DNA from: Microdochium bolleyi
Taxonomy: Eukaryota > Ascomycota > Sordariomycetes > Xylariales > Microdochiaceae
Direction of reading: 5' to 3'
Length of the DNA: 64,000 bases
Assembly (NCBI GenBank): GCA_001566295.1
Contig: KQ964245.1
Span: 1,741,524-1,805,523 of the forward strand
In this document: one piece after another, positions 22,703-31,919 of the stretch
Layout: each line of letters starts with the position of its first letter
Numbering within the stretch: position 1 is the first letter of the stretch
Program-made: the position numbers and the translations under genes
Notes under the pieces: model-generated
Told to the model about the DNA's origin: nothing
Seen by the model: only the letters and a program-made list of their open reading frames with translations
Database searches by the model: none

Positions 22703-24795
22703 TTAGTCGACCTCCTCGACGGTGGGGCCGTCATCGCCACCAGCACCAGGGGCGCCGCCAGGAGCACCGCCGGGGAAGCCGCCGGGAGCACCACCAGCAC
22801 CGGGGGCGCCACCGCTGCCGTAGAACTTGGTCATGATGGGGTTGGCAACACTCTCAAGCTCCTTCTGGCGATCCTCGTACTCCTCACGAGCAGCCTGCTG
22901 GTTCTCGTCGAGCCAAGAGACGCAAGAGTCGATCTCCTTCTTGAGCTTCTCCTTGTCATCGGCCTCAAGCTTCTCCTCAACCTTGGGGTCGGAGAGAGTG
23001 TTGCGGAGAGAGTAGGCGTACGACTCAAGGCCGTTCTTGGCAGCAATGCGCTTGCCCTCAGCCTCGTCCTCCTCCTTGTACTTCTCGGCATCAGCCAACA
23101 TCTGCTCGATGTCCTCCTTGGAGAGGCGACCCTTGTCGTTGGTAATGACAATCTTGTTGGACTTGCCGGTGCCCTTCTCGACGGCGGAGACGTTCATGAT
23201 ACCGTTGGCATCCAGGTCGAAGGTAACCTCGATCTGGGGAACACCACGAGGGGCAGGGGGGATGCCAGTGAGCTCGAACTTGCCGAGCAAGTTGTTGTCC
23301 TTGGTGCGCTGGCGCTCACCCTCGTAGACCTGGATAAGGACACCAGGCTGGTTGTCGGAGAAAGTGGAGAAGACCTCAGACTTCTTGGTAGGGATGGTGG
23401 TGTTACGGGGAATAAGCTTGGTCATCATGCCACCAGCAGTCTCGATACCGAGGGAGAGAGGAGCGACATCGAGAAGCAGGATCTCGTTGGTGGTCTTGTT
23501 AGAGGTGTCACCAGACAGGATGGCGGCCTGGACGGCAGCACCGTAGGCGACGGCCTCGTCGGGGTTGATCGACTTGTTGGGTTCCTTGCCGTTGAAGTAG
23601 TCGGTGATGAGCTTCTGGACACGGGGGATACGGGTGGAGCCACCGACGAGGACGATCTCGTGAACCTGGGACTTGTCGATCTTGGCATCGGCAAGAACGC
23701 GGTCGACGGGCTGGATGGTGGAGCGGAACAGGTCCTGGCAAAGCTCCTCGAAGCGAGCACGGGTGATCGAGGTGTAGAAATCGATACCCTCGAAGAGAGA
23801 ATCGATCTCGATCGAGGTCTGGGCGGACGAAGAGAGAGTGCGCTTGGCACGCTCGCAAGCAGTGCGGAGACGGCGGAGAGCGCGGACGTTGGTGCCGAGG
23901 TCCTCTGTTAAAAGAACGTTAGTGAATCTGATCAATGAAGGTTTTGGAGCGATAGCAAATGACTCCAGAGGTGCCAGAGGTGCCAGAGGTGCCAGAGGGT
24001 TCCAGAGATCGCGAAACTATCGCGGAGAAGGATAGGGATTCAAAGCTTACTTTTGTGCTTGCGCTTGAACTCGTTAACGAAGTGGTTGACGAGACGGTTG
24101 TCGAAGTCCTCACCACCCAAGTGAGTGTCACCGGCAGTAGACTTGACCTCGAAAATACCCTCCTCGATGGTGAGGAGAGAAACATCGAAGGTACCACCAC
24201 CCAGGTCGAAGATGAGGACGTTGCGCTCGCCCTCCTGCTTCTTGTCGAGACCGTAGGCGATGGCGGCAGCAGTGGGCTCGTTGATGATGCGGAGGACGTT
24301 GAGGCCCGAGATGAGACCGGCGTCCTTGGTGGCCTGGCGCTGAGAGTCGTTGAAGTACGCGGGGACGGTGATGACAGCGTTGTTGACGGTGCCACCAAGG
24401 TAAGACTCGGCAGTCTCACGCATCTTGGTCAGGACCATGGAGGAGATCTCCTCAGGAGTGAACTGCTTGGTCTCGCCCTTGTACTCAACCTCGATGATGG
24501 GCTTGCCGCCCTTGTCGATGATCTTGAAGGGGAAGTGCTTCATATCGGCCTGGACCTCGGCGTCGGCGAACTTGCGACCGATGAGGCGCTTGGCGTCGAA
24601 GACTGTGTTGTGGGGGTTCATGGCGACCTGGTTCTTGGCGGCATCACCGATGAGACGCTCAGTGTCGGTGAAGGCGACGAACGAGGGTGTTGTGCGGTTA
24701 CCCTGGTCGTTGGCAATGATCTCGATGCGGTCGTCACGGAAGACGCCGACACACGAGTAGGTCGTGCCCAAGTCGATACCGACGGCAGCAACCAT
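22703..24795 (-). CDS. SSA1: Cytosolic Hsp70 chaperone, SSA type
   Basis: ATP-dependent chaperone of the cytosol and nucleus. It folds nascent and stress-damaged proteins with J-proteins and nucleotide-exchange factors. Two exons: 24051-24795 and 22703-23904, giving 648 aa, the normal length. All three Hsp70 signatures are present: GIDLGTTYSCVGV at the start, VLIFDLGGGTFDVSLL near residue 195, and IVLVGGSTRIPRVQKLI near 335. The substrate-binding domain and helical lid follow. The Gly/Pro/Ala-rich linker near 610-635 leads to the terminal EEVD, which marks a cytosolic Hsp70 that binds TPR co-chaperones. The 146-nt intron splits a Lys codon and restores KRKHKKDLGTNVRALRRLRT. The coding strand is strongly C-biased at third positions, as expected for a highly expressed gene. 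A three-unit heat-shock element lies about 310 bp upstream. SSA1 is used here as the family name. Confidence 0.97.
23963..24007. repeat. 9-bp tandem repeat inside the HSP70 intron
   Basis: Three perfect copies of GTGCCAGAG (23971-23997) are flanked by diverged copies (CTCCAGAG before, GGTTCCAGAG after). On the transcript strand this reads CTCTGGCAC repeated. It lies within the 146-nt intron (23905-24050). Confidence 0.9.
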
Positions 24796-25102
24796 TGTGG
24801 CTGTGGTGGTTGTGTAATGTGAAGGTGAGGGGTATCAAAGGAAAAGGTCTAAGTGGGAAATGCGCCGAAATGCGTACTAGCAGTGTTCAGCTATGCGAGA
24901 GTGGTATCAATCGACCCTTGTGAGTGTTCGGGAAGATGGTTTGCTTGTGTGATGATGGGGAATGGTCAGAAGAGAGGGAGGGAGGAAGAGGAGCAGCAGA
25001 AACTCTTGTTCTTAAGTCCATAGCCAGCGAGGTGTGAGTGCCTGGCCGAGCAACGTGCTTGGGTGCGCAGAGCCTTGCTTGCGGCGGCCGTCGTGCTCCT
25101 CA

Positions 25103-25115
25103 GAAGCTTCTCGAA
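25103..25115 (-). promoter_or_regulatory. Heat-shock element, three-unit
   Basis: GAAgcTTCtcGAA at 25103-25115 is a perfect run of three alternating nGAAn/nTTCn units, the binding site of trimeric Hsf1. It lies about 310 bp upstream of the Hsp70 ATG at 24795 and is the natural candidate for heat induction of that gene. Confidence 0.75.
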
Positions 25116-25236
25116 ATGTCGCGCCCCACCTTTCCTCTTCCAGCTCCGTCCCGCCAATTCTATTGGGTTCTCGCAGTGCCCCGCGACTGCCCGCAGCCTC
25201 AATGCAGAGCTGGCGTTTTCCAATTGATTCATTTCC

Positions 25237-25244
25237 TTCATGAA
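25237..25244 (-). promoter_or_regulatory. Possible second, two-unit heat-shock element
   Basis: TTCatGAA at 25237-25244 is a two-unit match to the heat-shock element. It lies about 120 bp further from the Hsp70 start than the three-unit site. Two units alone are weak evidence, so this is an accessory candidate only. Confidence 0.35.
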
Positions 25245-26404
25245 GAGGGAGCCCGCCCCATCATCCTACCGGTCCATTGTCCAGAGCTCTCTCCTCCACC
25301 GCACGACCTCGACTCTTCTCGTTTTCGCACCCGACTCCCACGGAAGCATCACGACAAGCCTGTGGGGCGCCCGCCGCGACGTGCCGCCGCAACGACTCAC
25401 TCCAGGCACTTTCCAGGGTGGGGTCGTGGAAGGCGGGGGACCCGGCTGACATCACTGCTTAGTTGCTGTGGGAGCCCAGCCCAGAAAAGTTTTCGAGGGG
25501 CAACGCATCACCGATGCTATCATTGGGCTGCCATCGCACATGGGTCCGGCCTTCGCCTGCATTCCACGCTCCGCTACGCACTTTGCCCCAGGGGAACTTT
25601 CTTCCTCCACGTCCGGAAGTACCCTCGTACCTGGGATCTTCACCGCGATGAGGTAGTCCCGACGAACGCGCCAGAGCAGTCCGGCGAACCGGACTCTTGG
25701 TGTCTCGAGACTTTCCTTCCGAAGCGGTGGCAATAGAGGCGACAAGCTGGAACATGTTCTTCGCGCGGACCGGGATATCCGGCCCCAGCTGGTTCTCAAT
25801 CGCGGAAGACTGTCAGCGGCATCGTACGGTTCTTGTGATTCATGCAACAGCGGGGGCATCATAACTCCTGCACAGACCGAAGCTATACGGATATAGTGCA
25901 TCGGCTCATTCGGCGCCTTGGTGACTCTGGTGTCTACCGATGTATGAACCAGTCGTTGGACGAGCCGGCATGGTTGATTCCCTTTCTTCGCATTTTCGTC
26001 CCGCAATTTATTTGTGAAGACAGACTGGTGGTTCACTCATGTAGCAGTTCGAGGGGCTTCCCCAATTCTGAGGACCCACCCACTTCTCCGCGCAGGCACT
26101 CAGGACAGAGAGTTCTGGGATGCTTGCTATGTCGATTAAGGCGGACATCGAATGTCTCGTTTGCTTGAATGTGAGCGCCATCGACAATTGACACGCCAAG
26201 CGGGTTATGAACTGGTCATGACTCAAAACATACTCAGGTAGTGACCAAGTCAGTCGGTAGGTACATTGCGCCGGACGGCAAAGTCATGCGCAAACACATT
26301 ATTCCATGACACGAAACGGCTAAAGTCTGGCTTCTTGTTTGCAACCAGGTCGGCATCTCGAGAAGGACTGTCTCGGCCAGCAATGGGCCTTGAAATTGCC
26401 TCGT

Positions 26405-27593
26405 TTAGCATACATGTTCAATATTCTCAGGCTTCCCGTCACGCGGGCCCAGATCCGTCTTGAGTGTCCTGCCAAACAACTCCAGCAGCACCTCAAAGCA
26501 CACTTTTGTGATGGCAGGATCGTACCGGCCCTTGCTGAGCTCATCGCGGATGAACGCATGCTGCGCCCACGCGAACTCGTAGAAGCTGAAGACAACACCG
26601 GCATCGCGCAGCTTCGCCCGGATGAGGTCCCTCCCAGCGTCGGGCACATGGGTATCCTTGATGCCAAAGATCATCGCGACCTCGCCCTTGAGCTCGCCGA
26701 GCTTGTCTATCGTGTGGTTGCTCTGTGCTGGGGCCTCGGACGATGTGTTCGCTGCATCATAGGGCCCGAGAGTGCGGCTGTGAACGTCTGTTGCGAAGTA
26801 CGCTACGCATGCGGAAATGCGAGGGTCGAGCTTGGAAGATGTGTCAGATGATGCGGGCTTCGTAGAGTGGAAGACTCGCTAGAACTTACACTGGCACGAA
26901 GGGCAAGATGGCCACCCAAGCACATGCCTGTAGCTCCAATGAGACCGGTACACGTCGGCATGCTCAGGAGGTAGTCGACAGTCTTGTAACCGTCAGCATC
27001 GTATGACGGCAGCGTCTGCAACCCATGTTAGATTTCCGCAGTGATGCCTTTGACCATCCTGGCGTGACCACACACTCACCTTCTTCACCTTCCAATCGTT
27101 GCCCTGGTCTGTGCCGGGTACATCATACGCCAGCGCATCCGGGCCGGTGAAGTCGTGATACGACGACGGAGCAGCGACGATGTACCCCTGGCCGGCGATC
27201 TGTCGAGCGAATCTGGCGACGGGACCGGTGACTACCAAAATCATGATTAGCACTCCCAGCCACGGTCGATGAGCGGAATCATGGCCCTACGCACCTTGGT
27301 AGATCTCACTGAAGAGGACAACACCCGGGAATCGTCTGCGGCAACGGGCAGCAATTCAGTAACATGGAACTCGCAGGTCAGGCAGTTGATGCTTACGCCG
27401 AAGGATACTGAGAAATAGTCGGATGGAACACAAAGATCCCTACACGCCAGAGAAGAAGAATGAGCCAACTTTGTGCATTTACAGAACACCAGCAAGTCTT
27501 ACAACCAGATCACACGGGCATCAACTTACTCATGGAGGTCTCCTTCCCGTCCACCGTGATCTGCACGTCTGCATGGCTCTCTTTGATCAACAT
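26405..27593 (-). CDS. Dienelactone hydrolase family protein (carboxymethylenebutenolidase-like)
   Basis: Alpha/beta-hydrolase of the DLH family, probably cytosolic. Bacterial members open dienelactone rings in aromatic degradation; fungal substrates are mostly unknown. Six exons: 27530-27593, 27397-27439, 27295-27335, 27080-27231, 26890-27015 and 26405-26830, giving 283 aa. Splicing produces a continuous fold: FPGVVLFSEIYQVTGPVAR, QGYIVAAPSSYHDF, then the nucleophile elbow GATGMCLGGHL. The predicted triad is Cys132 (GMCLGG), Asp201 (KDTHVP) and His233 (QHAFIRDE), the Cys-Asp-His set typical of DLH. The start MLIKESHADVQI at 27593 fits fungal relatives. Introns are frequent and short (59-90 nt). 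No neighbour belongs to an aromatic catabolic pathway. Confidence 0.92.
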
Positions 27594-27987
27594 GTTGGCG
27601 ATTGGTGTTTCGTGACCGAGGTACAGTAGAGGGCAGAGGGCCAACAATGAGTTTGTTCGGCTCGTCAAGTGTCAAACAGACAGAAGCTCTTCCATGAAGC
27701 GCATGAAGATGCCCCGCGAATCCGCCGCGTGGTTGTAGTGGGGTAGCTCCAGCTTCGTGACATTTCTCCAACCTGACTAAGCCTTCACACCGAGACACAG
27801 GCTCTCAAGGACTGTACGATTGTTTGATGGTTGAAGAGCATCAAAAGGACGAACTGATATTGGTATCTTCAAGCATGATCGTGAATAAAACGCCTCCAAA
27901 CATGAATGACCGTCGCTGCCGCCTCATAATCGTAAAAGGAGCAAAAAGCAGGCGTGCATCTGAGCCTACACACATGTGATTCACTCA
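27594..27987. promoter_or_regulatory. DLH promoter and CENP-C 3' flank
   Basis: 394 bp between the DLH start and the CENP-C stop, both on the minus strand. No coding signal or specific regulatory site was found. Confidence 0.45.
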
Positions 27988-30033
27988 TCACCTATATACC
28001 TGGCTCTCGCCTTCGACCTCGGCGTCCTCCGGTATCACCAACTGCTCGCAACCTTGCGCGAAAAAGATCCGCGCGCGGACATCGCCGTTGTTCGCCATAC
28101 TGTAATAGTTGCCTGGAAATGTTTGTTAGTGCTTGTGGTGCATATGTGTGCTTGTTATGCTTACCTCTCGGCACAAAGAATTGCCCTCCTTCGGTAATTC
28201 TGAACTCGTTGGTTGCTACTATGACATCAACCACGCCCTTGTGAACGAAGAATACCATTTGCATCTTGCGCGAGTTCTTTGACCTCTTCTCTGAGCCTGG
28301 AGGCAGGTCCACGATGCCGGAGCCGAAAAAGGGTAACGTGAGGGTCTTGGCAAACTTGAATGTTGCATCCTTGATGTCTTTGAGCTGAATGGCTGGCTCG
28401 GATATGGCCAGCTCTTCCGCCGTGACCTCGACAGGATCGTCATCGAGTGGTGGGTTGGTCTCATACTCGGGATACCAGTAGAGGCACTCGCCAACAATCC
28501 GACCCGAATTGGTCTCCCAAGGCTCGCGTTCTATAGCTGGTTGGCGGCGCTGGGACATGGTCTTGCCCCCACGACCAGGACGCCCACCCCTGCGACGTGT
28601 TGGTTGCTCCAACTCTTCGTTCTCGTACCGGACGATACTCTTGGTTGAGTTTAGGACAAATCTTTGACCCTTTTCGTCGACATACTCCTCGGTCTCCAGC
28701 TCCCGTTGATCGCCTTGCCACCAGTTGAGAGGCTTGTACGAGTGGCGCCCAGAACGTGTCGTCAACATTGAGTTGGGACCCTCGCGCCGTATGCTAACAA
28801 GACCACGCGCTTTCGGTAACGGCGGACCGCGTTGGACAGCCGGAGACTCGACACCAACGCCGGATGATTTACGCTTCCGCCCAGGTTTGCCCTTGGGTGC
28901 CTTCTGTGTAGCCGAGGGTTTCGAGCGTTTTGTGATAGGAACATCCTCTTCCGAGCCCGGTTCCTCATCAATCGTTTCCCGGTCCTTGCGACTGCGTTTT
29001 GGTGAAGCAACCTCAGCCTCTACAATTTTGGCGGCCTTTGGTGGTCGTCCTCGTCGCTTGGGAAGCGCAGCCACTTCTTCAGTCGGTGTCCGTTCGCGTT
29101 GTTCTGGGCGATTCGCTTTCGCGCTGGGGTTACGAGCCTTACTCGTCGCGACTGGAGGCGGCTGCTCGGGCTCTTCATCAGGGTCGTCCTCTGACCCTCC
29201 CTCGCTGGGTTCTGCTGGCTCGTCGTCTCCCATGTATGTACCAAGGTCGACATCGTCATCGTCCATGGCAGGGAGTTCGTCGGGTTGCTCTTGGTCTTCG
29301 ACCTCACTATCCTCTTCATCGTCTGTCAGGGTCCCTCCGTTAAGACTTTGCCCCGGCTTGACCGGTTGACGTCTGAAAGGTGATTCCTGCGAGCCGGATC
29401 CATTGACCTGAGGCCTGGGTTGTGGTGAAAGTCTCGCGCTCTTGCTTGCGCCGAAGTTGAGAAGGCGGTTTACAGTCTCGTGAGGTTTCGCTTGGGGCAG
29501 GTGGTAAACATCGCCACGCGTCGGGGACGAAGACGGATTCAGCCGTGAAGAATGCTTGGCCGGAGAAAGCAGGTTCGTCTTTAGTGGTGATCGTGCACGC
29601 GGTAATGAGGGTCGCTGCTGGGCAACTCTTCGTATCGTCGCTGGGCCCGGTTCATCATCTACGCGCGTCATTAGCTAACACGGCCTCTCTTTGAAGCACT
29701 GCACCCCAGGTACAACACTTACCATTGTCGAGCTCCATCTCCTGACCCGAGTCATCTTGGTCATCGTCGTCAGGGGAGCCAGCGTCCTTCTCCGGCGAGG
29801 AGAAGATGTTGGGGTTCTCGAAACCATGCTCGTCGCGCTCGCCCGTATCCTGTAAGACAATGCCCGTTTTCCTAGAAATGTGATCTACAGTCAGTACACG
29901 GCAACCAAAGGAACGCGTGATTTGAGCACCGGAGTTGTGGCGATAGCACGAACCTGCCTGCTTGGCCAAGCGCGTAGATCTTCTCTTGTTGCGCCTGCGG
30001 CGCCCGCCGGCCAGGAACAGCCTTCGGCGGCAT
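27988..30033 (-). CDS. MIF2: Inner kinetochore protein CENP-C / Mif2
   Basis: DNA- and nucleosome-binding kinetochore protein that links CENP-A nucleosomes to the outer kinetochore. Four exons: 29954-30033, 29723-29871, 28165-29658 and 27988-28112, giving 615 aa. The first exon adds MPPKAVPGRRAPQ and joins to give LGQAGRKTGIVLQDTG, the conserved Mif2 N-terminal block. The middle is acidic and disordered (residues about 190-245) and carries an AT-hook-like KRRGRPPKAA near 277-284. The CENP-C signature motif, RSGRHSYKPLNWW, lies at 378-390; this segment contacts the CENP-A nucleosome. A second Gly/Arg-rich patch (RRRGGRPGRGG) follows. The C-terminal cupin dimerisation domain runs from about 490 and is completed by the last exon (GNYYSMANNGDVRARIFFAQGCE). 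Without that exon the cupin would be broken. Confidence 0.95.
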
Positions 30034-30683
30034 GGTCTGGTAGCTTTCTCACGTGCACTCGAGTCGCAAAGTGGTATACGCAGGGTCAATGTCGTCGCAT
30101 CAGCTGGGCGAGTAGCAAGCGGCTTCTACAAGCTTGTCGCAGCACGGACGGAGTTGCGTTGAGTCGGGATGTGCTGGCTCCTGCCTTGGGAAACGCGTTG
30201 TGATGCACGATAGTGGGCGGATTTGTTTATGCCAGGGGAGCTTGCCCAGGTGCACCTCTGCTCTGCTCTGTGAGCTGCCCAGGTGGTCGGCCTGCACTGG
30301 GGGCCGATCGAACCAGGCACCGGGGGCCCCACTAGGTAGTGCCACACTCGTCCCCAGGTACTCCAAGCGGAGAGATACTTCAGGACTGGGTAGAGAGCCA
30401 CCTGTAGGCTCAGCATATAAGGTACCTTTATACTCCAAGTACCCGGTCCAAAGCTTCCCAATACCTGTAGTACAACGCGCTCTCGAAGCGCGTCAAACTG
30501 CCAAGGGACCCCTCCGGACATCCTCAGTACGTGCACAGCCAGCTTCCCGACCATTGTCTCTTCGAATCTCCTTGAGCCCAAATCATTGAGCGCTACGACC
30601 CTGTCAACCAGACTGTCAAGCAAGACTTTATCACTGGGCAACCGATTTCATCTTACAGTCCCACGCTACGCCGAACATTCACG
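30034..30683. promoter_or_regulatory. Divergent promoter region, MIF2 / RNH201
   Basis: 650 bp between divergent start codons. No gene is visible. Two frames of 151 and 171 codons overlap on opposite strands and neither has a recognisable motif. Confidence 0.45.
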
Positions 30684-31715
30684 ATGGCCGACGCCGGCTT
30701 AGGCACCTACATCCCGCCTTCGATCTACCGCCCGGAGACGTTCGCTGGCGAATCATACAGCCATTTCTCGGCGGTTCCTCCCTCGCTCTTGTCACAGCCC
30801 ACAAACGAACCGTCAGAAACAACAGCGAGCCAAAGCCCAGCAACATACGGCGGCGAACCATGCTGCCTCGGCGTCGACGAAGCCGGGCGTGGCCCAGTCC
30901 TCGGCCCCATGGTCTACGGCGTCTTCTACCTGCCTTTGAGCCTCAGCGACTCCCTCCTCAAGGAAACGCATCACTTTGACGACAGCAAAGTGCTCCAGCC
31001 TGCCGTCCGGTCCTCCTTGATGCGCACATTGTGCACGGAGGGCACCGACCTGCACACCTCCTGCGGCTGGGCCATCGCCTCGCTCTCGGCACGGGACATT
31101 GGCGCCAACATGCTTCGCCCGGCTGCGATGTACAACCTCAACGCCCAGGCCATGGACGCGACTGTCTCCCTCATCCAAGGCGTGCTTGACCGGGGCGTCA
31201 ACGTGCGAGAGGTCTACATCGACACCATCGGCCAGCCCCACGTCTACCAGGCCAAGCTTGAGCGCATATTCCCAACCCTCAAGATCACTGTTGCCAAGAA
31301 GGCCGACAGCCTGTATCCGTGCGTCAGCGCGGCCAGTGTGTGCGCCAAGGTCTCTCGAGACGCCGCTTTGGAGGTGCTCTACGAAGCTCGGAGGCCTGTG
31401 CCCACTGGTGAGGACGATGCGGCTCCTGCAGAGGCCATGGCCTGGGGTTCGGGATACCCCTCAGACCAGCGCTGCGTGACCTGGTTGAAGGGCAACATGC
31501 ACCCGGTCTTCGGCTGGGGCCCGGAGTGTAGATTTAGCTGGGGTACTGCCAAGGACATGATGGAGACCAAGAGTGGCGTCAAGGTTGAGTGGCCGCAAGA
31601 CGAGGACGAGAACACGAGCCGGCTGACCGACTACTTTGCTGGCCGTGATGGTGACGAGACAGCTGATGAGCTCGGCGCGTGGTTCGGCACACCGGCAGGT
31701 CTCGAGGCTTTTTGA
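30684..31715 (+). CDS. RNH201: Ribonuclease H2 catalytic subunit A
   Basis: Catalytic subunit of RNase H2. It cuts RNA in RNA-DNA hybrids and starts removal of single ribonucleotides misincorporated in DNA; it works in the nucleus with subunits B and C. Single exon, 343 aa, slightly longer than yeast (307) because of an N-terminal extension of about 57 residues. The motif DEAGRGPVLGP at 65-75 supplies Asp65 and Glu66. VYIDTIGQP supplies Asp180, and KADSLYPCVSAASVCAKV supplies Asp208, completing the DEDD metal site. The region SAASVCAKVSRD is typical of type 2 enzymes. Family identity is certain. Confidence 0.97.
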   Translation: MADAGLGTYIPPSIYRPETFAGESYSHFSAVPPSLLSQPTNEPSETTASQSPATYGGEPCCLGVDEAGRGPVLGPMVYGVFYLPLSLSDSLLKETHHFDDSKVLQPAVRSSLMRTLCTEGTDLHTSCGWAIASLSARDIGANMLRPAAMYNLNAQAMDATVSLIQGVLDRGVNVREVYIDTIGQPHVYQAKLERIFPTLKITVAKKADSLYPCVSAASVCAKVSRDAALEVLYEARRPVPTGEDDAAPAEAMAWGSGYPSDQRCVTWLKGNMHPVFGWGPECRFSWGTAKDMMETKSGVKVEWPQDEDENTSRLTDYFAGRDGDETADELGAWFGTPAGLEAF

Positions 31716-31919
31716 GCCAGGAATTCGGACCTCGGGGGTGACCTTGTGTTTTCGCATTTCTTATATCTGGCATTGCACGGCGTTCGGGTGTCAAATTGTG
31801 TGGGAGACCTTACGGCCGCTAAATTTACTTCGCTACACTATATCCTATGGTTTTTGTGGCTCAAGTCGAGCTCGTCGTGAAATCGTCCAATCTTGAATTG
31901 TCATCCCGCCTCAGACGTC

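Larger units (their letters stand above)
24796..26404. other. HSP70 upstream region and DLH 3' flank
   Basis: About 1.6 kb with no supportable gene. It holds the Hsp70 promoter and leader (left) and the 3' end of the dienelactone hydrolase gene (right). Heat-shock-type sites at 25103 and 25237 are listed separately. Frames of 232 codons (25038-25736, plus) and 194 codons (25452-26036, minus) have no domain and are considered chance. Confidence 0.5.

Noticed and set aside
23959..24822. 287-codon open frame antisense to HSP70
   Set aside because: Antisense frames opposite Hsp70 genes arise from their biased codon use. This one has no domain of its own, and the sense frame is an unmistakable Hsp70.
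29872..29953. Alternative acceptor (ctgtag) for the first MIF2 intron
   Set aside because: It lies only a few bases from the branch-like ctgac and gives a different N-terminal join. The tttctag acceptor yields QAGRKTGI, the expected family block.
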